A stretch of 64,000 bases of DNA from Echinococcus granulosus (taxonomy: Eukaryota > Platyhelminthes > Cestoda > Cyclophyllidea > Taeniidae). Positions 22,200-37,100 of the stretch are shown one piece after another. The position numbers were made by a program, and so were the translations under genes. Each line of letters starts with the position of its first letter. Within the stretch, counting starts at the first letter, position 1. A model generated the notes under the pieces. It did not search any database. It was not told the DNA's origin and saw only the letters and a list, made by a program, of their open reading frames with translations. The DNA is taken from the NCBI RefSeq assembly GCF_000524195.1, contig NW_020170381.1, positions 1,297,678 to 1,361,677 on the forward strand, given 5' to 3'.

Positions 22200-25100
22200 T
22201 ATGGTGGTTGATGGCGAATGTTTATGGAGGACCGGACCTGTAACAATGATTTAAGAGTTTCACCTACAAAACTGTACGTGCCCAATGAATAAAAGTAACC
22301 AAAAATGTCCAGGTGGTAGTAGAGATTACACAAACAATTGAATTGATATCCCTGTTTCTTTTCAACCATTGAAAAGCACTAAAAGTATCTCATTGTATCA
22401 ATAATGGGTTAAAGACGAAATAGTGGGTGAGGACTGTTACTTCGTGAGGTACAAATTTGCTGCTAGACTGAGTGCAAATGATGATTTTGCCCGTTGAGAT
22501 AGATTTCATGCAATGTTACACTCATTTTCCCGGAGAGAAATTAACGTTTTTAATAGTAAGACAAGGCGTTACCATCAGCATGGCCGGTGATTGGAGGATA
22601 TAATAAATACCTGGTGTGAAATGGCGTTACACCAGTGCTATCAACATCATCAGTATTTGCTTTTTCCAATTTTTCCTATCATTGTCCTTATTGGCACAGA
22701 TGAGCATGTTTAGATTATTTTGGAGAGCTAAACTGGGTCACCAAAGCTACCAGCTAGACATGATCATTCGTAATTGCTATGCCAAGTCTTCAAGCGAGCC
22801 CATCAGGAAAAAAAACACGAATTTCAATGCCTCATTAGTATTATGGTTTTATGTCAAGTTGCTTGTACATTTGAGATAATTTTGACGGTTGTATTTTAAT
22901 CCTTTGGTTCAATTATAAGATCATTGATCAAAGCCTGCATCGTTTTAAAAACTGGCATCTAAACAAGCATCCATCACTTCTGTTTTGGAATTGCTCAGCG
23001 ATTTGAGGTCTATTTTAAATCCACCCTACATAGATGGCACATTATTTTGCTTTGATGAATACTAATACTTTATTCAATGAGGAAGTTCGCAAAACATTCC
23101 AGGTAACTAGTTTTTAACCTACTTTTATAGTTTTTGCATAATTTGTGGACTTACTCCGCGGCTGATAAGGTCAAAAATGTTTTCTTTCACGTAGTCTTCC
23201 CACCCCCGTTTTCGGGAGGCCTATTGGGAAAAAGCCTAAACTGAGTTAAGGTTGCACTAACTGGTTTTCAGCTTTTTGGTGCCTTATTTTGCTCACAACC
23301 AGTCCATTAAATGGCCTCTGTTTTACGCGTCGGTAATATTATGCATCTGACTCTGCAGTCAAGTTTATTTGAACGTTTCGTGATTTTCAAATGAGGTGAA
23401 GTGTAGGAAACTGTCTGATCTACAGAAAGTTCGTTTACTAATTTACACGTCACTCTTGATCTTCTAAATGTCAGAAAAGTAACCCAAATCACCACATTTG
23501 CTTATTTTGCTAATATGATCCAATGCGATTTGTGACATCTTTTCTCGATTTCGATTTATAGCGCGATGATGGTAAGTCACACTTGTCCAAGTGCACCTGT
23601 GTTGCTTTTAGACATTGTTCGATTTAAAAATATTATTCTTACCCATCGCGGTTAAAAGCAAAAATTGAAGGCGTTGCCACCCTCCCCACAATTTATTTTT
23701 TTCTCGTGCATTTTATAGGATTTGCATAAGTTTTCGACTACTTTGCTGTTCAAACACAGGTCACAAGCATCAGTACGTCTTGAAGAACGCATCCACTTAG
23801 TGAGAAAGGATTACTCACAAGTGCGACTGCACTGCCGTATATCCTGACCACTTCTTCACCTACACCCACACAAATAACTATCATTCACGTGCCCTTTCAA
23901 AGCGAAGCAGCAAAACAAAAATAGTATGGTAGATTGACGTTTTAGTGCCATTTTAAACCACGGTCAAAAGGTGAAAGAAGGTGTGGAAAAAGCTCCTCAA
24001 AAAAGCCGCCAATTTTCTTGCGTACGCGATATGACCACAGATTACAAAACTTAAGGTACCTTATCTAGGTCGTATTGATCAAGTGTGGATGCAAATGTGG
24101 ACGTAAAAAAAAGGTTAAAATTGTGAGGGTATCTATAGCACAAACGTGCTTGATTACACTGCAAGTCGGTGTTAAAATGTGATAAATGGTCACCGAATTG
24201 CACTTTCGACACTCTATTATTAAAAGATAAATTGTTCCTCAATTTTACCGGGGCGACTCTATTGGGCTGTGACAAGTTCATTCCAAACAAGCTAGCTGAA
24301 TATAATTCCACTACCATTGGAGCCCAAATGTACTTAGTATGGATTCAACCTAGTTACCTGTTTTGGTTATTAACGTCATTAGTTTTGCACCTATGAAAAA
24401 TGTACTTGATGCCGATGGTAAGAGACATTTAGTATCCACTTGTTGCAACAATTATTTAGTAGAAAATACGTTTACCTCCATTTTTTATGCTTCTTTCAAG
24501 CTATATAGAAAAACAGTATCAGATGGCTCTAGTATTGCCCAATCCAAAGACGGATGGAAGATTTGTTGCTGGACAACACCGACATCCGGGGGATTTTACC
24601 TGTGCCAAGTCCATCTAGTGCGGTCCACTTTCACGGATTCATAAAGTGTTCGAAGTATACCTGACTTTCGAAAGGATTGTTGCTGTTATTTTTTAGCGGG
24701 AACGCTACTGTCAGACTACCAACACTCAAACCCCTCTCAGAAACAAAGGATAAGAGGTTTCTGAATGCAGTCCTCTGCTGATATTCTAACCTCGAATACT
24801 TCCCATTCTGTGCTACCTATTAAGTATTTGATTTTAATAATTAAAATAATTTATTAATAGATATTTTGCCACTTTAATGCACTTTGACAAAGTACTTCAT
24901 CAGCCTCATACTAAGCCAATGTGAATTCTGAAGTGGGGGCTAAGAAACATAGACATTGTAACAACCATTCAAAATTCCTCCCTTGTGCTTGTGATGTCTT
25001 GGTTTAGTCAACTCAGGTAAACATATGCTAGTCTGAGCATCTGTTATCATATCCCCAATCAAGCAAATTTCTTAGCACCAGTCTCTACGAGGTTTTATAA

Positions 25101-28100
25101 TTCTGTTGATAATGTCTCAACACTGTTATAAATAGAATTATTACACTCCAGTTAGTGGGAGTGGTATTAACAGATTGTTGCTTTTAAGGCAATTAGAAGC
25201 GAACAGAGAGACAGGAAAGAAGATCACGTGAGTCTTGCCTATAGCAGCAAGAAGACCACAAAATTCGAAGATTGTGATTGGCCTCTTACATTTTGCTAAT
25301 ATCTCACAGCTGTTCATAAACAGCTTTTATTGGAGTTATTTGAAATGAGCCTCTTAGAGCTTGCCAATACCCTATGCTGAACACATTTAGTAGAAACAGA
25401 CGCCTAAAAATTAAAGTCGACACATTTAGGTTGTTTCCCGGAGTCCCGTCTTTCTATTTCCCTTGCCATCTCAGTACTACCCAGCTAACTTTCTTGATTA
25501 GATTGATGTTGTAGGGGTCAATACGATGATTCCCGACTTGCAAACAATTTACACTTTTTGCCGTAAAAATAAGCGATTATATCATTAGTTGTCCTAAACT
25601 GTTCATTTCTGATCTGTATCCACTACTGACCATAGCGCATTCTTAGCGTTGAGGTCATGGGAAAATTTGGGATCGTTTTGAGAGTTCTTATCGAACTTAG
25701 TACTGATGTAACAAAGTATGCAGTCAAAGAATGCTGCTAGACTAGGTAATAAATCTACCGGTTTTGTCTGCGTTGGAAGAAAACGGCTTCGATAAAAACT
25801 TTTGGAAAAGTGATATTAGGTCCTTTATGTATGGTGCTTGCAAACGAATTTAAAACGCATCAAGTAGAACTAATCTCTGAAAAGGTTAATAAAAATAGTT
25901 TTAAAGCAAAATAGTCAAAATTAAGAAATGATAGAACCATGTTTGAACAGTTGTTTTTGCAATGCAGAGGATCCTGTCAATCAAATTGACTACATTTTAA
26001 GATTTATGTTGATGGGTATTAGAAGTTAAGTTCTTTTAATGTAGACCTTTTACTCTTATATTTTCACAATCATAAAGCATAAATAACATTGAGACCCTAT
26101 GAGCATTTTTTGTCAATTTGCCCTTAATATTTCAATTATTTGAGAGCCGTATTATTGTTAATGACGTTCAGTTTAGGCGGGAAATTATTACGCGGTGTGC
26201 AGTCCAGGTCACTTAGAGAACGTTAGTGGTTGTGCCCCACTCACATAGCTATGCCAAACCCCTCTTTTGTTTTTTGATGCCTTTGTTAAAGATTATACAT
26301 CGTTGTGATATATTTGCACACGAGGAAACTTGTGATTCCTATCGTACCCGTTCATTTGTTCCTAAGCGGAGATATTAAAGGTTGTCAATCCTTACACGTT
26401 TAACTGGCAGCTGCACAACTTTTCCAGATTTCTTATTAAATAAACATTTTGCATAATTAATATTCCAAACTTAGCAATATAGGTTGAGAACCTTGCAGGT
26501 CTGAAGTGGTTTTAAACGTAACCCGGCAAATCGATGTCTATGTCCCTGCTAATTGTTGCGAACAAGAATGTTCGACAAGGATTGCATTTCCTTAAACCTA
26601 AACGCTAGTCACTTAAGCACATCACAATGGTTGATAGTTACCGGGGAAGAATTGATTGTTGTTGTGGAACCACGCCACCAGAAAACATTAAAACCATTTC
26701 AGCTGAAGTGGTCAAGTCTTAAGATGGGGTGGGCAGCCAAATATATTCTTGCCTTAGTGAAGTTGTTTCAGAGGATACGAGTCCCGCCACCATCTAAGTA
26801 TTTTTCAATTCCACAGAAAGCTTAAATGAACTTCCTAACTTCCTCCTGCAGTGATCAAAGGCACTATTTTTGAACTGATGGCTGTTGCGAAGCCTAGCTT
26901 TACAAAAAGATAGCGTCCAAAAATACACAATGCTTTCAGTTCCTGCACGAAGAATCGAAGCTCTGTTTTGTGTAAAAGCAAGACACCAGCGTGTTCAACT
27001 TCCTTCATAATTCAATAGTACAAGAAGATGGATGATGAGTCATGCGTATATACAGATATAATAATTTTCTTTTAAAGGTTCCATACACTAGTCACTAATA
27101 ACTGTCAGATCGTCATAAAATAGAAAGGAGTTTTCTTCTGAAACTCGAAATTATGCAATGGATATCTCCCAAAAACTGATAAGTTGCATAAATTATCCAA
27201 TACGGATTTAAAAAAACCGTACAAGAAGTTAGTAACAAAAGTACTGAGACGGGACGTCTTACTGACAAAATTTTTTGAAAAAAGTAAGTACGATCGGGAG
27301 TAAAGACTCAAATAAATGAAATTTCTGTCATTAAAACCTTGTCAAATTGCAATAGGCAGTGCAATCCTCGCGGCGACCAAATAATCACTTAAGAAGAGAA
27401 TGAATGTGCAATATTTTTGCTCAAGTTAGTTGATTTTATGCAGTCTCCGTATGTAAAGGTCAAGTCAACTGATTGCTTTCATATGCTATGATGCAAAAAA
27501 AATTTCGTCGTAATTGCAAATTACTGGGTTTCTGCCGGCGTGAGCAATTAAGCTAATTCTTTAATGCTTCCAACTTAAAACCAAATGTTAATAATGCCAA
27601 GGAACCCTTTATTTCCTACCTACTTTTAGTGTATTCACGCCTACTTGTTAGGATTACTGAAGATAACGGTTATTTCGTGCGCTAATATAACTTACTGGCC
27701 CGACCAAATGTTACCTTGATACGTTGCTGCAAGTCCTGTGGTTTTAAGTAAGCAATGATGCTCCACTTCTAACATAAACACGTGCTCTTCGTTTACAAAC
27801 TGTGTATTGTGTGATCTTGGCGACAAAAGAAATTTACGCTATTGTCCTATAAGTGACTTATAGATAATTTGACCCTGATAAAGTAACAGTCGGAGTCTTC
27901 TAATGTCTCTGTGCTAACTCAGGTAAAGCTGAGAACCTAATCAGTGGACTTATATTCATTTAGTCTTTCTTACTAATTCTGAAAATCTCCAGGGTTCCTA
28001 GAACTATATATATGTATATATGTTCTAATGAGAGAGTATCCAATTTGAGAATCGACTAAGAAGCAATATCCTCAAGGCCAATCATGTGATGCTATGAAAA

Positions 28101-31100
28101 AGTTTAAAGGTGGCAATTTTTACATGGTTGCATCTTAGTGTTTACAGAATTTTAACGCTGCTATTTATAGAAAAATTAGATTCGACAAATGCAAAATATG
28201 TCAGAAATATAAAAGCGGTAAACAAGAAGAGAGTCCATTAATGAACTTGCACATTACAGGCGAATGGCCAAAGGCAAATAATAAATGCCCGCTATTCCCC
28301 TAATTATGGCCAACTAAAGGCAGCCTGGTTCCTTCTTATAGGCTAAAAGGACCATGTTTGATGGTTTGAAACTGCTCCTACTTTTCATTGATACATTGCT
28401 GTTTCATGTGGTCGATGGTTTATATCTTAAAGGGGATTGTGCCTGTGTGAACGAGTCTTCCAGTCTGAAAACAACTCTTCCATGTCATCTGAATCATAAG
28501 ATACTTTAAAGCTCACTTTTGTCGTGTTTGTTTTATAAAGTACCAAGTGACTGTCTGAAACTGTATAAACAGAACCGTTTATTCATGTATCAATTCATTC
28601 TGCTCTTCTTACAGATCTGCGGCATAGTAATTTAAAATAAGTTTTTTAAAAGACAAGCCTTGGAACTATCGTTAAACCACCCAATAATGTTGAGTCTGAT
28701 GTTTACTGTGCTTGGCAGTCAACAATGCACAGTCAACGCATTGCACACCAACGACGTGGGTAGTAGACTTCAAGCACAGGGCAAAATTCATATCAAAGTC
28801 CAGTAGCTGGCGTATTTGATCTGTAATAGCATTGCAACCAATTTTGCGCTTTTGGTCAGCTTTTTAAGTTTTCAATAATGTGTTTTAGATCTATTTACTA
28901 TTTGTTTTCTTCTATACCTTTCCAATTGGCATCATGTCCATAAATTTCACTCCAGGAGCATAAACACGATTGCTATTTACTGGGATTCATGAGGCAATGC
29001 ATTGAAAATGTGAAAACAACCGATAAAACAACTTCAAAGTATTCTAGTAAAAATAAAACGAATTAAGTCTTTGAGTCTTCGTGTTTAAACTGGAATGATT
29101 TGATAGTATGATGTGTAGAAACGGGATGACAACCAACCTGAGACATAAATGATGGTGACATCTCCATCGCGGGAAGAACGGCCTCGAAAATCTTGGTGAG
29201 ACCAAAATCCGAGTAAATCGGTTTTGTACAAATACTCTGTAGAATGAAACCTGTAAGACAAATATGACAACACAAGTATAATATCACCTTGAGTCAATGA
29301 ATTATGCAAAGCTGTCACGTCAGTAATAACAACCTTGATACTAACAATTATTATAAATCCTTAGTTGACTTTTACCTTGAATAATTAGTAAGTTTTAACT
29401 TTTAAGCCATTAATTTTGCTGGCCATTTATTTGCTGAGCTATAACTGCTTTTTATTTATCATCTTGTATATTTACTCCTTCATTTATGCACGTATTTAGA
29501 GTTTCAATTTAGGGCAGTATTTAGTCTATTTTCATACCTGGAGAAGCAGAATAAAGAAGATAGGATCCTCAGGTATTTAAATAGCGGAGATCCGGAGGCA
29601 AGAGGTGAACACCTTTGACTAAACTTGTACTCATCATTCTTAAACGGCCCATATACTCTGCTTGCACTCATGGTTATCCCTCTGTTTACGATTGAGGTAG
29701 AGAAGCATATTTTATTAAGTTTAGCTTTTTAATTAGGTTCTGATGTTTAGGTCATAAACATTTTTAAATAAAGGAGGAATGAATGGCAAGCTGTAGTAGT
29801 GAATTACACTAACGCTTGAACCTATGCGCAGAAGAAAGGCATGGGGTGGTGGATCAGTGCAAAGGTGAACGAAAAAGCAATGCGGTTAATAATAGTTTCT
29901 TTTACCCCAAATAATGGTGGGCTGTAGAGCTATGAGTCTTCTTGAACCGAACCCATTTATTGTCATTTTCATTGTCTTTTACCGACAAAACTTTTTGCTG
30001 ACGCTAAAAAGTTACACCGAATGTGCCAATGGGTACCTACTAATATGAATTCGATTGCAGTTTTTCAAGTACCTACTATCACTAAACAAGAGGCGCAAGT
30101 AGACCCATTGCCCAATTATATTAAGATCAATGAAGTGTAGTAGGTACAGATCGATGTTAGATAAATAACAAAGGTAGTTTAGCAAAAAATTACCAAAAAG
30201 AATTTTTAATATTTTTGAGCCTTGATTTACCTTTTTATTGATAATAAACGCCATTTCAGATTAGCTAACTAAATTCTATTAAGTAAATCGACTAAAACAA
30301 AACGCAAGCTGAATTTAGCACTCGATTGTTTTGCTTTAATTGCAAACAAAGGGCATTTATGAAGTGGCTTTATCGGGTCTGGAAAGTCTCCTGGTCCAAA
30401 GTCATCCCCTGAATAGAATGATAAGCAAACGCAAGTTTGCAAAGATAGCTGTTGTACAGAAGCAGAATCGCAAACTTAGCCACAAAGACATTTTCCAGGT
30501 TTTGCCGTTACATGCATGTAAGCGTCTGTGCCAAAAGATAAGTTTTCCTCCTATTAATAATGGTCTCGCCATACTGTTCAGAAATGAAGACAGAATGATG
30601 ATGTTAATAAGTGAAATCGTGAATTTTAATTGCAACATAAACCGCCCACCTGTATCCTTGGTATGCTTCTGCAGGTCGCATTTGCATTCAATGCCTGCTG
30701 ATCTGCTTGATGGGCACTGCAGTTGGTCGGTTCGAAAAGGCCTATTACTGAAATCTCATGGTCTTTGTGGATGGTCCACGTAAATTCAAACCTCTCGGTG
30801 AACTTCACGAACTTTATAGGTAAAATAGAAACTTAGCATGACCCAACTCTTTAATCCCAATTTTTCTTGCCATATTTTTTAAAAGTTGCTTCAGCAATCA
30901 CTAAGGTTACCCAGTACCTGAAATCGCAAAGGTTGCACAACTGAAATAAATATATAATTTAACTTTTAACAAATTTCCTGTATCAAAGGTGGCATTTTAG
31001 ATGAATTAAGGTTTTTAAAATTGTTTTTTCTTTCTCTGGAACCTCACCGGGAGTTCCGTCAGGAAAATTTATCCTTTTGTCGAACAGGAGTAAAATCGAA

Positions 31101-34100
31101 GGTTTCGAAGTAAAATTTATTCAAGCCAGTGCAGCTTTTGCAGTTTAACTTAAACTGAAAAGTTATTACCAAGTTCAATTTTATCCCACGTATGACGCAG
31201 CATTTTTGACCCTGGAGTGCACAGTCTGGAAACGAATGCGGCAATTGTATGAAGTGATGATATTTAAACTCTAAATTTAAAAAGAATTTTGGTGTCCTTT
31301 GAGGAAAAATATTACCTACAGTGGTAAGAGTATAAATCCGAAAGATCTTAACTAATGGAAATCTACGGCCGGTTCCCGAATCGTAAAATTTATTAGTAAA
31401 ACAATGAAAGCACTAATTTCTGCTCACTCTCAGATAATTCATGAAGGACAACGGATTCCAGTATCTTATCCGCATTTCACGCCAAAGACACAATAAAGCA
31501 AATCAAAGTGAAAATATGGGCTCCCATCTCCATACGACATCATATACAGCAAACATTTGATGGTCAACCCGTTGCGAGCTTTACGACTTTTACTCACTGT
31601 TACACAGATGGGTTGGTCAATTTGACAAATGTTAGAACTGCCTTCTTATTTGTAAACATTTTAGAATGCTGTTCTATACATTTGATTACTAGAATTCAAA
31701 AAGGTCATTTGTTTGCAAAATTGTTCGTTTAATTCACCCAAATAACCTTAATGGACATACTCAATGTCATCAGGGAACCTGCATATCTTGTGAATGCTAC
31801 TTTTCTTTCCGTTTTGTCGGGATCCCATCCCCTCTACAAGTTTTCAATGGTTTGACCTTAAGAATCTGGAACAATAACAGTAACATTACTGCTGCTTATG
31901 CGTAGTTTAATGTCGTACAATGTTAAACAAAACGGACATGGAATGAATTGTTTTGCTCAAGATTCTGGATCTGACTGATTGTTATTTCAGAAATCTAAAA
32001 CCTGCAATGCCAGTACTGGTTTAAGTCCAAAAAATGCCGCATTATATATATACTAGGTTTAATTTAATGTAGTATGACAATAAATGGTGATAAAAATGGT
32101 GTAAAAAAGTTGAGTTGCATAAGGTTGGACATAAACAAATTTACTGTTCCCGTTTTTATGTGTTGCAAATGCTTTTATTGGTTATGGAACCAAATTTCGA
32201 TGCATAAAAATACTCGTTAATTACTAATGAGATTTGTAATTATTTCTAATGTGTTCAATTGTACAGACAGTATTCTCTAGAGAATTACGCATTTTTATAA
32301 ATGTATTCAATACAATGTAAGGAGCATATAAGTAGGTTTGATGAGTTTCCCGTCTACTCATTCGTTCCCCTTTCAAGATTCGACAGACTGGGCAAGCAAG
32401 CATTTGAATCGCAACCAATCTTTTAATTGGGCAAGTCCCTTAAAAATAACTTTCATTAGTGCTTTTAATAGGCTGCAGCACCATTATATTTGCCTGTAAT
32501 AGGTAAAATAAAGTTAGCTTTTGTTGAATAAGATTTGGGGCTTATAAATGTCTTCACTTCCCTTGCTACCATCTGGTTAAATCAGATCTTCTGCAACAAT
32601 AGTCATTCAGAACTGAGTGTAACTTAATATAAAGTAATTATTTTTGTCAGGAAATGCAGTGAAAACCCAATGCATTGACAAGGACGAATAATTTATATAC
32701 ATTTACATCACAATCCTTCTGTCTACATGTTTTTTCGTAATTTCGCATCTATTTCACTTTCTTAAAATTTGATAAAATGGGACAATAAAAGCTCAAAATC
32801 ACAGTTGGTAGTTGTCCTGAAGACGTTAGTGTGTAGTAGGCAGAATACATTTGACTTCATTAACTTACATATTAGTAAAAGCTTTCAACTTCACCCTTCC
32901 TATTGTCATAAAGTTCTCCCTTCAGCTGTGACAATGCCATCTCACAAACGCAATAGGCATGGTTTATTTAACCTAAAATAGGATTACGCAGCATTTTTGG
33001 GATTCTTTACAAGATTTTACCATCTTTGACAATATTCAACTTAATCACGATGTAATTTGCAGAGGAGAGCAACCATTACCTTGACGAGATAAGAGTTACT
33101 CCTCAGATCTAAAACTTAATAACTATTAGAAATTATACACTGCAGCCGCAAATAGCTTACTATGAAATAACCTTAACCATGAAGTACATTTAAGTGTTGC
33201 AGGTCTAGTTAATTAATTTAGACCAAAAGGGTTATAATAAGTGACATTCTTTTTATTTTGCCAGAATAAGTTAGGTTATTATCTGTTCAAGGTAACTGAC
33301 CGATATTTCCATATGCAAGGTGCATAAGCCGATGTCTTGCTTCCGCCAGTACGGCATTCTAGCGTGGTCTATTTTTATTTACAGTGGAGGTCTAATTCTG
33401 CAAGCCACTATTGAAAATGATAACATTCTATTCACAGTGTACAAAAATTCTTTTGGCTATACTTGTTCTTTGACTGATTATTGTTTGCATTATCAGCGGT
33501 GCATTCACAAAAGGGTGCCATGAGGAATTTCTCTTTTATTTTATGTATTAATTCTAACGTTTCGAAAGATATCGGTAGGTAAATACGTGCATGCCTAAAA
33601 GCATTTGTTGGTTAACTTAGATGACTTGAAATTGGGTTCTCTCTTATTTGATTAAGGGGAATTGGCTTAATTGGAACTGAAACATGTACACATCATTTAA
33701 TAATGCTATAGCTAAATTTCGCTCAATTGTATAATCCTTAACTGGACTTTGTTTGCCGCAAAATATCTGCGACCCACTTGATTGCGCCAAGACCGCAAAC
33801 TTTTGCAATAGTCCGCCGGGGTAGTGTCCAATGTATCCCACAAAGTCAATCTATTTTATAAACTACCAAATTTATGTAAAAGAGAGACCATTTGTCCCTA
33901 ACATGGATATAGTTCAGTTAAGTAATAAGTAGCACAGACTCTTTTTCGTAACTGGATTGAGTTCTGCTACCATCAAATTTGTGTATCCAGAGTCAGAAAG
34001 CCACCCCTTTTAAGTCCATCGAGACTTTTCACTTATAAATGAGAACTTGCATATCCAATTTTTTATTAAGCAATAAAATTCACAATAATATTTCCTTTAA

Positions 34101-37100
34101 TTTAAATAATTTTCACATAAGTGGTTTAAGTTTTACTTACCTTTTAAGTAAAATAAAGGTTTATAGTTCTTTTTAAAGGTAGGTTCAAAAATCGTCTGCA
34201 TTTTAATTCCGTACATTTCAATGGCTATAATTTTGATGGAAATTAATTGTTTGAGAATAAAATCCTTAGGATGACAGCTATTTTATGTTTTCAAGAATAG
34301 TGACTTTCTTACCTCTTGCTGTCGTATAAGAATTTCATATACGGCTTCAATGTATTCATCGGTAAAAATAGTGGAGTTTATCGAAAAATTCATGTGAGAT
34401 ACGACCCCAAACCGATTGGGCATATCGAAGATTGATGCAGGCGTATTTACGCAGTTCACTCATGATGCGCGAATGAGCGTTCCTCATATTAAAGTTGTCC
34501 CAGGGTTGACGTTCTCCCAAGGCAGATATCTAAGAATTCCGTAATTCCTAACTCTAGCTACCTCAGTTGTCTCTCCATCCGCCCATGCTTAGAAGAGAAG
34601 TGAAATCCGATACTTTATCTGAATTGCCTGTAGAACATCATCTAAAATGCGACAATTAATTTTTTGGCTGCAGGTCTCCCTTCATCTGTACAGCTACACA
34701 TGTGCGCTTAAAGAAAAATATGTACTTTTATTTTGAATCATAATGAATTGCATTTAGGTTCGTTCACATGGGTAGTAGCTGCATTTAACATATTCAAATA
34801 AAGAGATCTTGGAGAAAACATTTACTTTGCAATAGATAATACGCACTTGGGCAGCCTTCTAAATATCAGAAATTTTATGAGTTGTCTTACACCATGATCC
34901 TCGTGACCAATCACTTTGCCGACCATTATCTTTTCCAATTAGTAAAATAGCTTATTAAGAGAACTTTAAGTAGTACCTAGTTGCAAAACAATACTTTGTG
35001 ACAGTTACCCGACGACTTTGAGATATTGCTTGTTATAGGTCCCCCTTTCTTAAAGGCGTAAACCGACTTTTGAAGAAGTTGAGATGTTTGATTTTAGCTT
35101 AACACAGTTCGGAAATAGTAAAAACCCTGTATATTTGAGAAGTTGACACAGTTTAATGTCTTTCACCTGACCAAAAGGACTACGTTTGAATCCATTTATT
35201 GCTGTCTTGCTTCGGTCTTCGTTTCACGTCTTCGTGCATATGCAATGTGGATTTACTGCCAATTCGGGGTACTTCAAAATGCACGGAGTTTGTAATTTAC
35301 AAGGCATTTAATTAATGGTAATCCGCAATTCCATTGGTACAGAAAATTTGGAGCCCTCGGTGACAAATAGTGTTCTCATATGTAAGACAAATGCATGGAT
35401 TCCGAGCACGATTATTTTAAGATATATTAAATATTTATAACTGGTAGCTGTGTGAGATGACCATTACCGCTACAGTAAAGCAGTAATGCCTGTGCTGACT
35501 TGATGAGTTGGAACACAAAATAGTCTGAAAGCATGAGCAAAAGTGATCATAAAATATGTTCTAGCTTTTCGCTATTTCTGCCTTACTACACGTCAGTAAG
35601 TTTTTCTATTACTTTCAATAAAATGCAAATAAAACTCATGTTAAGTGTTTGTTATGTCAGTAATTTAGCTGGCAATTTTCTTTTATCAATAGCGTGATTA
35701 TTCCTTACAGATGGTATTGAAAGTAAGAAATGATTCTTGCAACGTCTGTGCGATGGATATCTAGTGACCTCTTGATTCGTGACTTTCGACAGGGAATATA
35801 ACTCAGTCCAGTTTAGCTGAGCAATTTGTGGAAACGCCAATTATTAGATTTTCTCTTGTACCTGAGATGGATTTTCTAAACCGCCAATGGTTTGCCAGTA
35901 TTTTTAGCACCGTCTCTTTAACAGCCAGTGTAAAAGGGCTTTGAAAGCATAAATCCGATTTTCGTTCTCATCCCAAATCATTTTAACGAAGTTCGAAAGT
36001 AGACGTTTACTACATACACTCAAATTGCCATGCTCGTTTATGTTTGATGGCATCGTCTGAAAAAATAGGCCAATACGGAGACATCCTGTACTTTCGCAGA
36101 TGCCTGTCATTTACTCAACCAATCTCTCTCTTCCAGGTGCAATGACAGGGGAGAATAATTAGGATGCAAAGAATTAAAACATTTAGAACTATGTCAACTA
36201 TAAAGCTTTTCCCCTAGAAAAAGAAGTTTTTGTGCAGTTAAATCGAAAAGCCTTTAAATGCTACTATCTTTTCTTGGATATATTTAAGGGCGCAAACCTG
36301 CTTCAAAGATTGTCACGTGTAGTTTTTCTGAGGCATCTCCAGTCTTTTTATTATAATCAAGTGTAATGTCTGCTGAAGCTTGACAACTCTGCCCCTCTTT
36401 CAAATCTCCTGGTGCATGTTCACTTTTTTCCAGATTTTGGACATCAGAGAGCGACTGGTGGAGAGTAGTTAAATGACTGCTAACCTGCAGCAAGTAAGGC
36501 CCAGAGTAGTTCACTATTAAAGCGACTGAAGGAGGCACGATAGCTTGAAACGAGATATGTCGGGAAACTCGGTGGGCTTTCGTCACGCAAAAAAGGGCTT
36601 TTCAGCTGCCATTGTCGTTTCTTGCCTGGATACTGTTCAAACGCCTTTTAAAGAGAATTTTGTCCAAGTCTGTTCCCTGATTATTCAAGTTGAGTTAGCA
36701 TGATTTGCCTGTTTTCGTATGAATAAACAAATATCTATGTGCTTTACTGACAGAACACTCCTTGAAACTCCTTTGTTAGTAGCAAGTCGAATTTTTGTAT
36801 AACCTATAAAATTACGCACACAAAAACTCCGTACAGCCCTTTAAGCGTCCCGTAATCTATTGTGTTGACTCATTTTTTAAGTTGAGGTAAACCTACTCTC
36901 TTTTTTGTGGTCAAACCTGGTTATATATGAAGTAAATTTTGCTTATGAAAATGCATAGTCATAGCAACTATCTTGTGGCTGATCGCACACTCAGTTGTTT
37001 TCTTTTAGCACATAAAGAGAGCTATGTGTGATTGACTGGAGCATACAGTTGCCCATTCGAGTAGTTAGGGTACCAATAATTACAAAACATGTTAATACAT

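Noticed and set aside
30340..30783. 147-codon plus-strand open frame
   Set aside because: Composition is erratic, no domain or splice context is visible, and such lengths occur by chance in AT-rich DNA.
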